A stretch of 64,000 bases of DNA from Monarcha castaneiventris obscurior (GCA_026261815.1 JAMPIT010000258.1:8423501-8487500), one strand, 5' to 3'; shown: positions 44,426 through 58,447, counted from the first letter of the stretch. Translations and numbers: made by a program. The notes: generated from the sequence alone by a model not told the origin.

Positions 44426-47400
44426 GTCCGTGTCTCCCCTGTCCCACCCCATCCCGTCCCATCCCATCCCGGAGCGGCTCTCCCGGGGGATCCCGCTCGG
44501 TGGCGGGGCGGCGGGAGGCGCGGGGTGGAGATGCGGGGGCAGAAGCAGCAGCATCCCTTCCTCCGTGCGGGGCTCGTGGCTTAGGCAGCGCGGGTTTGGG
44601 CGCAACTTTGCAAAGAGAGAAAGGGAAAAGGTGGGGGGAAAGGTAAAAAAAGAAATGAAAACTCGTTCCTCGAAGGTAAAATATTTACGGTGGTGAAGTC
44701 CCGGGCAGAGAGAAGGGGTCCGTCAGTAAACGGACGAGAACCCGTTTAGCCCTTCGGAGCTCCCAGGGCTCTCTCTGTTCTCCGACGAGTCCCGCAAATT
44801 AGAGAAAGGCACAGCAGACGCTCTGACAGGGGCTGAGCCGGCCCGGGGCTGCGCGGGGACGGACCCCCGTCCCTTCCGAGGGGATGCTGCGGTGCGAACC
44901 CGGCCCGGCTGGACGTGCGTGTCCGCCTGCGGGGGAGCGCAAAGCCGCTGGAATGGGGTGGATTTTGCCCTAAGCCGCAGGCCTGGACTCCCCACTCCTC
45001 TGACATCCCCCTGCCCACGCCGGGCTGCCGTCCCTCTCTGCGTGTCCCCGGCTGGCCGCGTGTGGTGTCACCGCACGACCCCGGGCTCGGCTTCGTGAGC
45101 CGTGAGCTCGCCCGGAGGTCACGGAGCAGCTCCGCTTCCCGCCGGCCCCGAACGCTCCCCCCACCGCGGGGCCGGGCCGGGGGGATGTCGGTGTGTCCTC
45201 ACGGCCTCTCTGCCTTTCTTTGCAGCGGCTTTTTCGGCGAACCGGATTCCTTCTCCATGTACGGCAGCAACCGGGTGAAGCGGAGACCCTCTCCATACGA
45301 GATGGAGATCACCGACGGTGAGAGAATTTCGCCCCTGCGCCGCCTCCTGGGGGGGTGGGGGTGTCTCCATCTGCTGAGGGGGGCAAGTCCCTGCACTACG
45401 CCACACTCCGGCACTAAACCCCCAAATAATAAAAGGGCTGAACCCCCAAAGCCCCCAAGACTCGAGTAGCGTGCCCAGGGAGTCAGGGTGGCTCTCCGGT
45501 AAGAGTAGCCCACAGCGGACCCCAGCAGCGTGCTCGGTGAGTTTGCCTTCACCCAGCACCCAGCGGAGCAGTTCAGCCTGTGGCTAGTTACATCTCTATT
45601 CTGCAAATCGCTTAGAGATTAAATCCGAAAGAAGACAATAAATTTACGTCTTTGTTGAAGTGCAGATCAGGGCCATCGCAGTGAGATGTTGCGTCCGTAA
45701 ACCCTTCCAGCCAGGAGACGTTCGCACTGCAGACCACAGCCTTGGGCAGAAAGGACAACCTGCCTTTAAAGCGCAGGGGCAGAGAGCTAACACCGTGCTG
45801 AGGTCTGCAGAGGCGCAGTCCCTTAATCCGGTGTACATCCACACACTGCTCCCGTCTGCCGTGGAGAAACAGCCCGTGGCAGAGCCTGGGAGGAGATGTG
45901 GAAGGAGACATTCTGGTGTTTCAGCAGAGATCCCGGGTGCAGGCATCCCTGCTGGAGCTGCAGGATGATTTCAGAGAATGGAAGGCAGGGAGAGGGCAGG
46001 GCAGGATCTGTGGGATGCTGCGTGCAAGGGGATGTTTGCCCCCAGGATGCTGCCCACGCACAGGGATACTTGCAAGAATAATTTACACGTGGAAGGCCAC
46101 CCTGTTTATCTCTGGAGTTATTAGCCCGTACGCATGAGGGTCATTGAAATGGGTTTTCTCTTTAGCAATTGTAAACACTGTATTTCAATTGCTGGACTAT
46201 TAATTTTCCTCCTTTCCAGCTAGCTGTCCCTTTTCTTCTACCCAGCTAATCTAAGATCAAATCATAACCCGCATCAGTCTAAAATAATATATCCCAAAAT
46301 GACGGGCTCAGGGTATTATCTGCATTCATCAGCCCTTCTCTCCCCACTCTCTGCCCTCCCGGTCCTTTCAGACTGCAGCCCCGTGGGACAGGGGCTGTCA
46401 CAGCCCCAGCACAAGAAGGGCTTTTTGTCTGGGTTTTGATTCCGAGGCTTAGCAGTTACGGGGAGAAGTCCATCAAATCTCGGTGTCTGACTAAATCTTT
46501 GCACTTGCTATTAAATTAGGTATTAAGGATTACAGAAATACTTGGTTGTAAACCAAGTTTTTGAGCAGCAGCGAGTTTTTGAGTTTTGGTTTGATGCAGG
46601 TGTACAGATTGGGCCCGATCCTGCAGGTCTTGGTTCATGTTAATTTCCAAGACTGGACTCAACATTTTTTTGGGGAAAAAAAGGTATCAGGTTGTGTTGT
46701 CTAAACAGGAGCAATTTGTAGGGATGTACATCCCATGCTGAGGTATCTGTGTGGTTTGAGAGGCTTTGCTTATTGCTCTGATTGTCACCTGCTGGGTGAC
46801 ATCCACAGCACACAGGAGCTTCACTCTTGAGGGTCCTCAGCCCTTGGGATCTGCAGAAGGGCAGGACAGTTTTGCCAGACTTTGTGCTTGTGGTTTTTTT
46901 CTTTAAGAAAATGAGTGGTGTGGTTTTTGCAAGTGTTTCTTTATCTATTTTATGGATTTTTTTTTCCATTTAATATGTCCTTTAAAACTAGCCAGAAGTG
47001 AAGATAAAAATGCAAAAAAGTATCTCTAAAAAAGTATATCCTGGAACTTTGGAAGATCATCTTTTTATTAATTTTCCTCAGATTTCTCATTACAATTAAA
47101 AAAGCATCAGTCAATCCATTAGAACAAAATCCAGGCAAAAATTCTCATCTGATTGCTTGAATTAATTATGAGGCAAGTTTCTTTATGAGAAATACATTTT
47201 CTATTATAATACAGCTATGGGGCATTTTAATTTTCTCCATTGCTTGACACATTCTGGCCAAAACCTGATCTCTTTCTAAAAGATATGTTTAATTCAGTTG
47301 GTGCAGGAATCAAGAATTTGAGAGGTGTCAGAATTTGTTTTATATACTGAAGCTTGATTTGGGTGCCCCTGGATGAAAATGAACTGGGTTTTTTTTTTTT

Positions 47401-50292
47401 TATGATTTCTGACCTATTTATGAACAGATGTCTTTTAGTCATCAACTTTCAGTGAACAGAGACACACATTTGAAGCCTGTGAAGACTGAAAGTCTCTTAA
47501 GTTTTGGTTTTTTTTAATGAGCAGTATCCAAGATGGGGTTATTTCTCATACCCTTATGGGAGGAAATAATTTTTAAGCTGCATTTCTCTCTGGATTCAAC
47601 ACCAGTTACTTTGTCTTGTCTGGAAAGAGCAGTGAAGTGTTAAAAATGTCATATTATTGTAGTAGGATGTAGCACATTCTTCACTGCTTAATTAGTAGTG
47701 CTGCTGAGGTCCCTCTGGTCCCTGCCACCTTCCCCACAATCCTGTGGCATGGCAGGCTGTGCACATCAGGGGCAAGAAACCTTCCCTTTGCATGAGCTCT
47801 TGCACATTAATTCCTACAAAGGCATTAGGTGCTGTTTGGGGGTGAAGACTGCCTTTATTAAAGCATCACACTGGAGTCTTAGAGGTCATAGAGGTGTTTG
47901 TCATTTCTACATCCCCACCTTATCCCAGGGACTCTTTGTGATTTTGGGGGACTCCCAGCTCTGAGCACACCGTGAGGAGGAGTGAGTTGAGTGGCTGCTC
48001 ACACGCTGCAGAAGGTGGCAGCTTTAATCTGGCTGCTTGGGAGTGTGTCCCCATGCAAACCCTGCAGTGCAGGGTATCCTGTGTGATGTGCTGGGTGTGA
48101 TGAAGGAACTCAGTTTCCCCTGAACAGAGGAAAGTGTGACAAGCTGGAACAAGGGATTCCACTTCTCCTGTTGTGCCAGGTGGGACCTGGAGGTACAGCC
48201 TGTCTAGGATACTTATAAAAAGTCACACCTGACTGGGTCCTCTGCCACAGTCAAGGCAGTCAGGAGTTTTACTAGATAAGAATAAAGGTGTTTAAATGTG
48301 CCCCGGGGCTCTGGTTTCACTGGGTGATGTCAGAGCTGTGGCTTAAACTGCTCACCAAGGCCAGGGACTTGTTCCCACCAGGAGGGAGAAGTTAAGGAGG
48401 TGTCTCAGAGTGGGAATACACTCTATGGGGATGGGAATTCCACAGTTCTTGGGTGTAAGACTCACTGAAGTGTTACCTGCAAGTCTTTGCTTCCCACTCT
48501 GTGATGATTTTCATTGTATGTGATGCTTCCTATCCCACGGGAGTTTCTGCTGGGGTCATTCTTCCAGATTTTCATGAGATTGATGTGACCTTCCATCGTT
48601 GATGTCTCCTGGAGGAGATGATGGAAAGGATGTAATTATGAAAGCATCTTAGGGTAGTGTCCCTTATGTAAGCTGGTTTCCATGGACCCAAGGACCTGGA
48701 ATCCTGATTTACATCCCTGCTGCTCCTGCAGCCCTGTACTTTTCAGTGGATGTGCTTTTGGGTCCCTTCTAGCACAGAGGCAAAGCTTTTCTCATGCCAC
48801 CAGGAGTTACGCTGATGTGCTGAAAGGAGAATTGGTGTGTTTTGTGCCTTCATCCTGTGTAGCATCCCCTGTCAGAAACATGGCTGTAAAATTTTAGGGG
48901 TTTAATTAGAGGTTACATGTAATTAGGCCAAATGGACACCTCCAGCAATTTGGAGTCCCTTCTCCAATTAGCGTCAGAGGGAGTTTTTGCCCTGTGGCAG
49001 AGATGTGTGGAGAGAGCAGGCAGCCCTCAGGTCAGCTGTGGAACTGTTCCATCGTCACCTGTGGTCACCCTTCTGGCAGGACACTGCCTTCACTCTGTGG
49101 CTCACATTGCTACCAGTCCTCATTGCTCACGTGTGTGTGTGAAGAACAGATTGTATCTGTTTTGAGATACCTGTATTAAACAGGCTGAACTGAGCCAGCT
49201 GGGAAATTCATCATTGGATTGTTTCCATTTATTTCAGTGCATTTTGAATACCTGACAAGCCAGATTGACACAGTTCTTGATTCATTTGCTAGAGGAAGAG
49301 GCAGGAGTGTTTGGAAGTATTGGCCATCTGACTTCAAGGCCAATCCCATTGCCCTGTTTCCCTCAGAGGGCTGCTGGCAACCCTGTGGTCTCTGTCAGCA
49401 GGGAAGACCTCTGGATCTCAGAGCTGTCAAAGCCTCTGCTCAAGTTAACTCCCTCCTGTCCCAGTGGTGTGCCCTTTAGACAATTTTTGGGATAGAAAAT
49501 AAAGCCATCTAGTGATAGAAACTTTTAATAGGACCATTGTTGCTGAATTACCCTTACTGATCAGTTGAGATACCCTAAAATTATAGCAGCCTTCTTCACA
49601 CGTATCATGACCTTGGAGAGGTAAATTTAGATATTTGAGGATCCAAAGAGATGCAACTCAATTTTTGCCTTTCAGTGGATTGAACAGAAGCTATGGCTTT
49701 CTCAACTCTTGGGGTCAGCTTCCAGCTAGCTGGAAACCCTTGTTTCACTGCCCAGCTGATTAAACCTCACTAAAATTAATCCGTTAGTTAATTTACAAAA
49801 CAGGGACCTTTTCAGCAAAGCAATACCTGGCCTGTTGAGCCCTGCTCCTAATTCTGTGTGCTTGGAATTGCAGGTCCTCACACGAAAGTGGTCCGTCGCA
49901 TTTTCACCAACAGCCGGGAGAGATGGAGACAGCAGAACGTCAACGGGGCCTTCGCAGAGCTGCGCAAGCTCATCCCCACCCACCCGCCCGACAAAAAACT
50001 CAGCAAGAACGAGATTTTGCGCCTGGCTATGAAATACATCAACTTCCTGGCCAAGCTGCTCAACGACCAGGAGGAAGAAGGAAACCAAAGGGGCAAAGTG
50101 AACAAAGACTCGGGGATAGTCCAGGAAGACCTCCTGCAGGACATGTTGTCTCCCAACTCTAGCTGTGGCAGCTCTTTGGACGGAGCGGCGAGCCCGGACA
50201 GCTTCACGGAAGAGCACGAGGCGCTGGATTCCAAGCACACGCGGAGCCTGCACCACGCCATCCTCCCCGTAGAAGGCAACGCGCAGCGGTGA
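44001..50292 (+). CDS. TAL1: TAL1 (SCL), haematopoietic bHLH transcription factor
   Basis: A class II bHLH factor that pairs with E proteins (TCF3/E2A, TCF12), binds E-boxes and works with GATA1/2, LMO2 and LDB1 in blood and endothelial specification. The exons are 44001-44425, 45226-45317 and 49874-50292. They join to 311 residues plus stop; I recall 331 for human. PVIEL is at 69-73. MVQLSPPAL is at 112-120, with Ser116 matching the ERK-phosphorylated serine of mammals. [16 protein letters not shown] precedes the bHLH, and its Met168 matches the start of the short isoform. The bHLH is at about 180-238 ([18 protein letters not shown] to FLAKLLNDQ). The tail keeps [19 protein letters not shown]. 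The ATG at 44001 has A at -3 and G at +4, four bases after the acceptor at 43997. The N-terminal half is diverged and proline-rich. Confidence 0.97.
45226..45317 (+). CDS. TAL1: TAL1 coding exon 2
   Basis: Encodes [20 protein letters not shown] to EMEITD plus one base. Acceptor TTGCAG, donor GTGAGA. Confidence 0.96.
45318..49873 (+). other. TAL1: TAL1 intron before the bHLH exon
   Basis: A 4.6-kb intron. The first 200 bp are GC-rich; the remainder is mixed. No repeat family, RNA gene or coding segment was recognised. Confidence 0.8.
49874..50292 (+). CDS. TAL1: TAL1 coding exon 3 with bHLH and stop
   Basis: Encodes [11 protein letters not shown], the entire bHLH domain, the [19 protein letters not shown] segment and the tail LPVEGNAQR, then TGA. 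Acceptor TTGCAG. Confidence 0.97.
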
Positions 50293-52928
50293 TGACCCTC
50301 ACACTGCTCCCGAGAGGCCAGGCCTGGCTGTGCAGCTGCTGGAACTTGTGCTTGTGGGATTTGTGACTCTGCCTTTCCCTGGGAGCTCGGGCTGCCCGCT
50401 CTCCCCAGCCTGGGGCGGAGCGGCCGGAGCACTGGCTGAGGACAAGACCAACCCAGACGGACGTTCGGGGTTTAGGTACGCGACCGTACAAAGAAGAAAA
50501 GCATTGAAGTCATCTTCGTTGTACAGAACTGCTCGGGATGGGACTCCGCAGAGGGGAAGGAGACGTGGCTGGTGCCTCTCCAGCATTTAGAGGGTTTTCA
50601 GACCACTTGGTGACCGTCTCTTTTCAAACAATCGTCTGGGGGAGACGTGGAACTCCTCTTTCACCGCCGACGGAGGCCACCGGCGCTTTCCAGCTCCACG
50701 TGGTGCTGGAAACTGCTGCATCACGCCAGCGCTGCAGCACTTCTCCAGCCTGTGGCATATCCAGCTGGTCTGAGCAGGAGCTTGGCCACATGTTCCTGTT
50801 GTCCGAGAGCTTTTGACTGTATCTTTTTGAAGAGGTGAAAAAATACCCTCAGCAAATGAACTATTAAAAGGATTTAGATGATTTCTTTTTCTCTCCTTTT
50901 TGCTTTTCTTTTCTTTCCTTTTTTATTTTTTTCCCTTCCCATTGCTTCCTTTCCCTTCTATCTGATTTTGGATTGTTTGGGCTTGTTGTATTTATGACAC
51001 GGGATTAGTTCTGTTTAACACTGTCATGCAGTATCCACTGAATGAAAAGGTACATAGGTGTTTTCTGCCACCCTCCCAGTCCCTCATCCTTCTGCTGGTA
51101 ACACTCAGCAGGTGATTTTCAAGCCTGCTGTGGTCTCCTAGAGTTTTTCCAGTGGTTTCTGTAGGGCCAGAGCTTCTCTCAAGAAAGATGAATTTCAGAG
51201 TTGGTAAGGGAAGAAAATATTTACTAGTGAAGTATCTCCTTGGATTGGGGGATTTTTAAATTCAAAAAAGCAAAAAAAAAAAAAAAAAGGGGCAAAAGGA
51301 GTCAATGTTGTATCAACAGTGTGCGTGTACATAGGGTTATAAAAAGGTTTTTTAATGGTATGCTTTGAATTTTTGGTTTTATTGTGTGAAAATGGTGGTT
51401 CAGATGTGCCAATGCCCACAGTGTGGACAACAATGCTGGATTTATTCTAGTGTTAGGAGGGTCCTCGCCTGTTGAGGCTGGAAGGAGTCTACAGCCTCTC
51501 TGAATCTTGTGGGGAAGCAGTAAAAGCAGTGCTGGGATTAGCCCCCATTCCTGAGTGCTCAAATTGCTGCAGAACTGGGCTCTATGACTGAGCTGATCCT
51601 CTGATTCTGCTGCCCCCCAGGAGGATATTTGGGAAACAGGGGAGCAGGAGGCTGCTGCTCTGGTGGCTGGGAGCTGAGAACCCCCTGTCCCATCACCGCT
51701 GCATCAGGCCCATCCCTCACCAACCCATCTCCTGATGGGGCATTTGCCCCAAACCCATCCTTTCCCCCTCTGCAGAGATGTCAAGGCACAGAAATCTCTA
51801 CCATATACAGTAGAAAAAAAAACCCCAAACCCACACACAAACATCCTTTGGAAGGGAATAAATCTTTTTGAGTGGGGACGTCTTCCACCACACTCGTGAC
51901 TTCCCAAGGATGCTGAGGTACAAGGGAACACAGAGAATTTGAGTGGGTGTCTGCAAGCCCATCCAGGCTTAATTCAGAGCCGTGTCATTTCCATCCCTGC
52001 TTGGTTTTGATACCTCTTTGTAAATAATAGGTAAAGTCTGGAGTGTGGCTTGGCACGTTAGGCAGAATTAATTGCCTGGGAAGGGATCCTGGCCCATGCA
52101 TGGATTTCCAGCATAGCCCCCAAATTCTTGGAAAGCACCATTGGGAAATGGTCTTAAATTGGGTAAAAGGAGGAAAACCCTCAGGTCTGGATTGTGCATG
52201 GGGGTTTTTACTAGAGGGGGTTACCTGCAGGGCTGGACCAGGGAAGGTTCTGGTGCATGAGGAAGCGGCACTGAGGAAGAGGTTTGGACTGGTACTGGTG
52301 CCAGGGGTAGGACAGGCAAGCAGGGCTGGGCTGCCAGGGGGCCCTCGGGGAAGGGAGGGGGATGCTGTCACACAGATAAAGCCGTTCCTGGTTCCCAAAT
52401 AACCCTGGGTGGGCTATGTGGGGGTTTTACACAAGAAAAAAAAAAATTCACCAATACTCAGAAATCCCTCATTCCACACAAATCCATCACTTCTTGTTTA
52501 TATCTTCTCGGTAGCTGAGCAGTCGGGAAAATGGTACAACCTTGGCAGCACCCCCAAACGCCCCCAGGCACACGTGCTCCTGCAGGGAGTGCCCTAGGTC
52601 TCCCGGGGTATGTACAGTTGTACTTTAATTGTGATTTGAATGGTACATTTCCTCTGCCCACCTCTCCTCCTGCCTGCTTCACCTCTCACTGTGAGGGCCA
52701 TCACCCCCCATCCCCGTTGGAAACAGCGCTCTGGGGCAGTGTCGTACTGTGTGAGTGAATTCCTGCCTTACGAATTTTGGTTTTTTCAGCTCCGCCCCTT
52801 TCTCTGCCACCCTCCCCTTGGATTTCTGCATTTTTTCTGCAGAAATGAAGTAACCAGACCTGGTACCCTGAGTCTCAACCCACTGTGGATGTGCTACTTA
52901 GAAAACACATTTGTTGTAATGTGTGTGT

Positions 52929-52950
52929 ATATATAAATATATATATATAA
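52929..52950. repeat. (AT)n simple repeat in TAL1 3' UTR
   Basis: Alternating TA with short interruptions, within 50 bp upstream of the poly(A) signal. Confidence 0.85.
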
Positions 52951-52973
52951 TGAATATATCAAGAATATTTCTA

Positions 52974-52979
52974 AATAAA
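52974..52979 (+). terminator. TAL1: TAL1 poly(A) signal
   Basis: AATAAA followed by GTTTTACAAAGCAGCC, 2.68 kb after the stop, with TG-rich sequence (cgctgtctgcctctgtccc) downstream. Confidence 0.7.
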
Positions 52980-53429
52980 GTTTTACAAAGCAGCCTCCAC
53001 TCGCTGTCTGCCTCTGTCCCACCTCGCCACTTGAACCCATCACTACACTGGCATTTCATCCCTGAGTGTTGCAGGGTGACGATGCCAGGGTGGCCCATTC
53101 CCAGACAGCCCAAGACCTAAACAGGCAGCAAAAAACGTTGCAAAAGGATCTGCTTTTTTTTTTTTTTTTTTTTTCTCTTGCTTGACTCACACCGTCCCGC
53201 CTGGGCTGGGCTTCTGCAGAGAGAGCGGGCGGGAGGAAGAGCACGCAGGGCCGGCAGGAAGGAAGGCGGGCGATGAAGCAATGCCCCGCCGCAGCCGAGC
53301 GTTACCAGCCGCCCCCACCTTACCCCCAGCGTCCCCCAAAGCCTCCAGTGGCCTTTTCCCTTCTTTTGGCGAGGCTGACTGTGCAAGGAAGGGGCTGTTG
53401 GGGGCCACTCTACTTCCCTTCGCACCATG

Positions 53430-53580
53430 GCAGGCATTCGGCCATGATTTAACGGGCAGTGAGACTAATTCCTCTTTTTTTTTTGGAGAGAAATTATCAC
53501 AGCCACGTGCACGAGTGCTTTTAAAAATATACAGCATTAATTAGGGAGTGTTTGCAGGCTAAGTGGTCCATTGAACACGT
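53430..53580. promoter_or_regulatory. Candidate regulatory block with GATA site and E-box
   Basis: Contains TTATCA (53504-53509) and CACGTG (53514-53519) 10 bp apart in non-repetitive AT-rich DNA about 0.5 kb past the TAL1 poly(A) signal. A poly(T) run of 20 or more lies upstream near 53.16 kb. Conservation cannot be judged from one sequence. Confidence 0.35.
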
Positions 53581-56500
53581 GTGCTTACATATATATATAT
53601 ATTTTATATCCATACCCACAGCACCATGCTGCTGATGGTGGCTGATGCCGCACTGAGCACGGAGCAGATGAGCAGGAACGGTACCACAAATATTTTCTTG
53701 TCTTTAATTTCCATGAATCCCCGAGCTGCCTATTTAAACAAACACTTTAGAGCATCCCTTGCTTTTTTAAAGCCTGCGCCCCCAAAAGCTTAGCTGCTAA
53801 CCCCTCCTCCCCAGCAGCCAGGTAGCCAACGCTTGCTTTGAAGGTTTCTGGGTGAAATTTCCCCCCAGATGGAAGAGGGGACCCTTTATCAGGCTCCAGC
53901 CTGGGGGTGTAGGGAGCCCTATCCAGGCACAGCTGCAGATGAGGGACATGGGGGTCCCCTCCACGGCCAGGCTGAGCAAAGCCCCTGCAGCCAGGACTGG
54001 GCTGGTTCCACCCCAGGCACTGGGACAAGGCGTGGGGCAGGTGTGGGGCAGTGTGTGGATGCTGGAGTTTATCTGGAGCTGGGAGATCATGGCTGTACAT
54101 CTGGCTTAAGCCCTGTCTCCCATCCTGCTGCCAGCCCAGCAAGAGCTGATAGCTCACCCCCCAGTTATCTCTGCCTCCCACCTCCTGCCTCTCTCCCTCC
54201 CTCCTTTCACTGCCAGGACAATTCTCCTTTCACCTCCCCCTTCTGCTTTTTTGCTTTCTACAAACAAAACGTCCTCAATGGCCACAAGTCTTTTGCAACC
54301 AGCAAAGGAAAGAACGTCCTTAAGGGAAAAGCACCTGCCAGGTGAAGGTTTCAAACCACTCCATGTATATTCAGAGGTTCTGTACCCTATGGGATGGGCT
54401 GAGAGGCTCCCAATGCCACCTGCTCCATGGTGGGAGGGTCAATGTGCTTCACTCCTGACTGATCTTGCTGGTGGGTAGACCCTGGGTGCTGATGTGATGG
54501 GACAGGCTCCAGGGGTTGCGTCCCTAGGTAGTGGCTTCATGCTGGCCATGGTGTAAAGAGCATCCTTCTTCCAGCATCTTCTTCTCCAGGGCACCTGGAC
54601 CTTGATGCTGCTTGGCCACCAAGATGCAAATGTCACAGAAGGTATCAAACATTCACCTGCCTTTGTGTTTCTTTTTAAAAAGTAATTTTTGAAAGCCCTT
54701 CCCATTCTTGTCTTCCAAAGGAAAGTTTAATTAATTTCTCATCAAATGGTAGTTTCTTTTTAAAGTCGTGTTGCAAATGGTGATGTGCACTGCTCTGTGG
54801 ATTCGAATAGATGGGGAAAAAACACCAACCCAAGCTGTTTTTTCTCTGTTTATACAAAACAGAAAAGAAAGTTGGGAAAAGCCCCCTAAAGTCCTGGTTT
54901 CCACGGCACAGAAGGGTTTGGTGCAGCAGGAGGGCAATGGCCTGGGTGTTGTGGGTGGCATTGCCCTCAACAGGGTCAGTGCTGGGCTTCACCTCCCACT
55001 GGTGGCACCACAAGGTGATGGGCGTTCTGGTCTGTAGAGCAGGAAATTTTCTGGGAAATAGTGTTTTTTTCACAAAATTGAAACAGGTGCATATAAAGGT
55101 GTTTTGTTCATCCAGTTTTCTAGTGTGTCCCAGGAACTCGGTGACATTCAGGCTTCCAGTGGCAGAAAATTCCCCTTAGCAGTGCATGGATGACACTGGG
55201 GAGGGAGAACAGAGGGGGCCTGGCATTGAGATCAAATTGAGTTAAAAACCAGAGAGAAGGTGGGAGGAATGCATATGAAACAAGAAACACAAAACCCCAA
55301 AATCACCCCAAATTTGGGCAGCTTCTATTTTCAAGCCTCGTTATCTATTTTTAATTACATCCTTTTTGGCCAAGCCACGTTGAGGGCAGCCTGCAGTGGC
55401 AGCCCTGCCTGGGAACGCCGCCGAAGCCAGGAGCAAGGACCTGCTTCATTAAGGGCATTCCCGCATAATTGAATCAAACATGCTCACGGAAACGACAGGA
55501 CCCAAACATTCCCACCCCGGCAGCCGATGAGAAAGCTTCCCCTCTTCGCTGTGACAGGCCAGTGACAACAGCAGGAGTAATTTATGGCTCTCTGGGACTG
55601 CTCGATCTGCTCTGCATCCCGGGGCTCATCCCTGACATTCCCACCGCCACACAAAGGCTGCAGCCGGCCAGTGGTGCCCAGGGGACACCGCGCTGTCACA
55701 CGCAGCGAGGAGATGAGCAGCCAGCAGGATCCTCTCTCTCCTCTCAGCCTTATTCTTTCTCTATGGTCTTCCTGCCTCTCCTTTCACCTTATTTCTCACT
55801 CCTTTTTTTTTTTTTTTTAGTTTCCATCCCAAAATTGGGATGGGAGAGCAGGGCTAGGGGTGGGTGGGAGAGGATGGGGACGTTTTGAGACCGCCGGGGC
55901 TCATGAGGGGGGACCTGCACCACTGATGGGGATGCAGGAAACCTCCTGGGGGTGGGTCCAACAGGCACTTTCAAACTTGTCCCCCCGGTAGACGTTCCTT
56001 TTCCCCTGCTCTTGGAGCTATTCTCAGCCGCCCCAGTGACCTTTCCGGGGAACAATTTACTATTGTGTTTTGGTGAAGCCCAGCCTCTATTTTTACACTC
56101 TGTTTTGCTGATGCGGGCGCAGGGAGCGAGACGGGAATCCAGCAGGAAATGGGAGGGAGCGTCTGGAGCATGGCTAGAACTGCCCCGGCGCTTTGATGTG
56201 CCGTGGCCGAACCCGTCCGGCAGCACGTGGTGGGGCCGGGGGCTTCTCTCCCTGACCATGCCTCTGGCAAATCCCGCATGGCACCAGCTTAATCCGGCCG
56301 TGCCAAGGTGGGAATGGGCCCTGCAGCAAAGGGCTTTAGCAAAGCCGCGGCGGTACCGTGCTCCTCAGTGCAGGCACCGCAAAACGAGAGGCAGCTTTCT
56401 GCTGGCATTGTGTAGCTCAAGGAATGCTGGAAAGAAGGGAAGGGGGTGACTGGGCCAGGAGAGGTTTGGGGACATGGCCAAGGGTGTCCAGGAATGGTGT

Positions 56501-58447
56501 GGCAGAGCATCCTGGCTCGCATCATGTGAAACGAGCAGGCTGGAAGCGGCCGGTCTTTGGTGTGAGGTGCTGTCAAGCCGCGGTCCGTCCTGATGTGGGA
56601 CCTGCAGCCAGGCTTGCCGGGAGTGAACGGCTCCAAAAATGCCAAGCATCACAGCCTGGAGTGACTAGGGAAGTGTGGTTGCCTGCACGCCCGGCTGACC
56701 CAGTGCTTGTGGCGGGGAACAAGAGTCCCACTCCAGATGTGGATCTGGGAAGGTGGCCAAAGCCCAGGGAAGGGAAGGGAATGTGGCCAGTCCTGCAGCT
56801 GTTCTGCTTCCACCACTGTCACCACCAGCAGCACAGCCCCTGAGGTAGAAATAGGTCTCTGCTGCCCAGAGCTTGCCCAGAGCCCACGGAAAGCAGAGGT
56901 AAGGTTATCCTGCATGTCTGAAGGGTCCAGCCATGGTCTCACCCACTGCCCATCCAAGGCTGCCTGGGGGGGATTGGGAGCAAGGGGGTGCTTTACAGCA
57001 GCTGTCCCATCTCCAGAGCACTTTGCTTGCTGTGATATATCCCTTCACACGACACTGTGGCTGAAACCAAACACATCAACACCGTCCCAGTTGTGTTTTG
57101 CAACCATCCAGCACCACAGCACCGCTGCTCTGAGCACCCAGCCAGCTCCATCCCTAGGAATGGCACTGAAACAGGAGCTGGAGGTGGTGTCCTGGGGGGT
57201 GGATGGGATCAGCAGTGCGCCATTGTGGATGCCGTGGGTGGGAAGTGCCTGCTCGGAGTGGGGAAGGCTCTGTGCTTGCCGGGTGTGCAGCTGGTGAACT
57301 GGTGCCCTGTGCATGCTGGGCCAGGGAGCAGGCGAGGAACAAGCCCGGGTGGGGCATGGCTGAGGCGTGTTAGCAGTGACACATGGGCACAGCCACCTGT
57401 GTGACAAGGAGTCACAAACACGCCCTGCACAAAATCCTGTCCATGCACACGGCCGGTGAGTGTGCACGGACCTGCTCCCCCATGCACAGCCCTGCAGCCC
57501 TGCAGCCCTGCGCTCCTGCACTGCAATGCACAAGCACAAACACTCCTTTCTGCACGTCCCACTCCTGCGGGCACGTCCGTGGGTGCCCATTTGCAGATGG
57601 ACAGTCCTAAAGACACGTTTGGATGGATGTGGACATGCAGTCCTGCACACGTCTTCAAGCCACACAAACCCATGACAGGCTCACACGTGTGTCCCCTGCC
57701 CCGTGCACGCTGCCCTGCTAGCTGTCCCCACCAGACAAAACACCAAGGTGGTTTTGCTTTCGGCTGTCACCAGCAGAAATCACTCACAAGCTGCTCCCTG
57801 CCTCACCCTAGCAAACCCTGAGCTGCTTTTTCCCTTCTGAGTCAGGTAGCACCAAATCACCCCGAGCAGGTACTGGATGTTTTTCCCGGGTGTTCCCAGG
57901 GCTGCAGGAGGGCTGAGCTGAGCCTTGGCCGCCGTTGCTGCTATCTCGGCTCTCTGCCCGTGCCTGGGACCACCCTCCAGCGGGCTCCATCCTGCTCCGA
58001 GCCGCTCCCCTCTATCGCTGCGTGCAGGTGCCGCGGGATGGGGATAAGGCCCTACATCCACCATACACACACCCCAAGGGACGGGTGGTGTGAGCGGGAG
58101 CGTGTCTGTCCCCTCCGGCGGGGCCACTGCCCCCTCTCTGGCAATGCCACTGCCCTGCCCGCTGCTCCGCTCTCCACAACAGCTCGCCGTCCTCGCCTTC
58201 CCACCGCCGTGTCCCGGGTCCCGCAGCGGGGCCGTCCCACGCGGGGTCCCACCCCAGCCCCTCACCGAGCCCGGGCAGCCGCTGCTCTCCCCGGGCCGCC
58301 GCCTCCTTTGAACAGGTCTGGGGGAAGCCCCGCCGGCAGATAAAGGGCACATCAAACCCACCGCAGCACCAGCGCTTCCTGCCCGCGGGGCCAGCCCGAG
58401 CCCGGGCGGAACCGGAGCGGAGCCAACGCGGAGCAGCTCCCAAGAGG

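Larger units (their letters stand above)
41400..45250. promoter_or_regulatory. TAL1: CpG-rich TAL1 5' region
   Basis: A long GC-rich domain, interrupted by AT-rich segments around 42.0 and 42.9-43.1 kb, covers the candidate non-coding exons and the first coding exon. GATA motifs occur at 42990-42995 (AGATAG) and 43201-43206 (AGATAA). Large CpG islands are usual at developmental regulators. Confidence 0.7.
50293..52995 (+). other. TAL1: TAL1 3' UTR
   Basis: About 2.7 kb of non-coding sequence from the stop to just beyond the poly(A) signal at 52974. It includes a pyrimidine-rich stretch near 50.9 kb, an A17 run near 51.27 kb and an (AT)n run at about 52929-52950. Confidence 0.7.
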
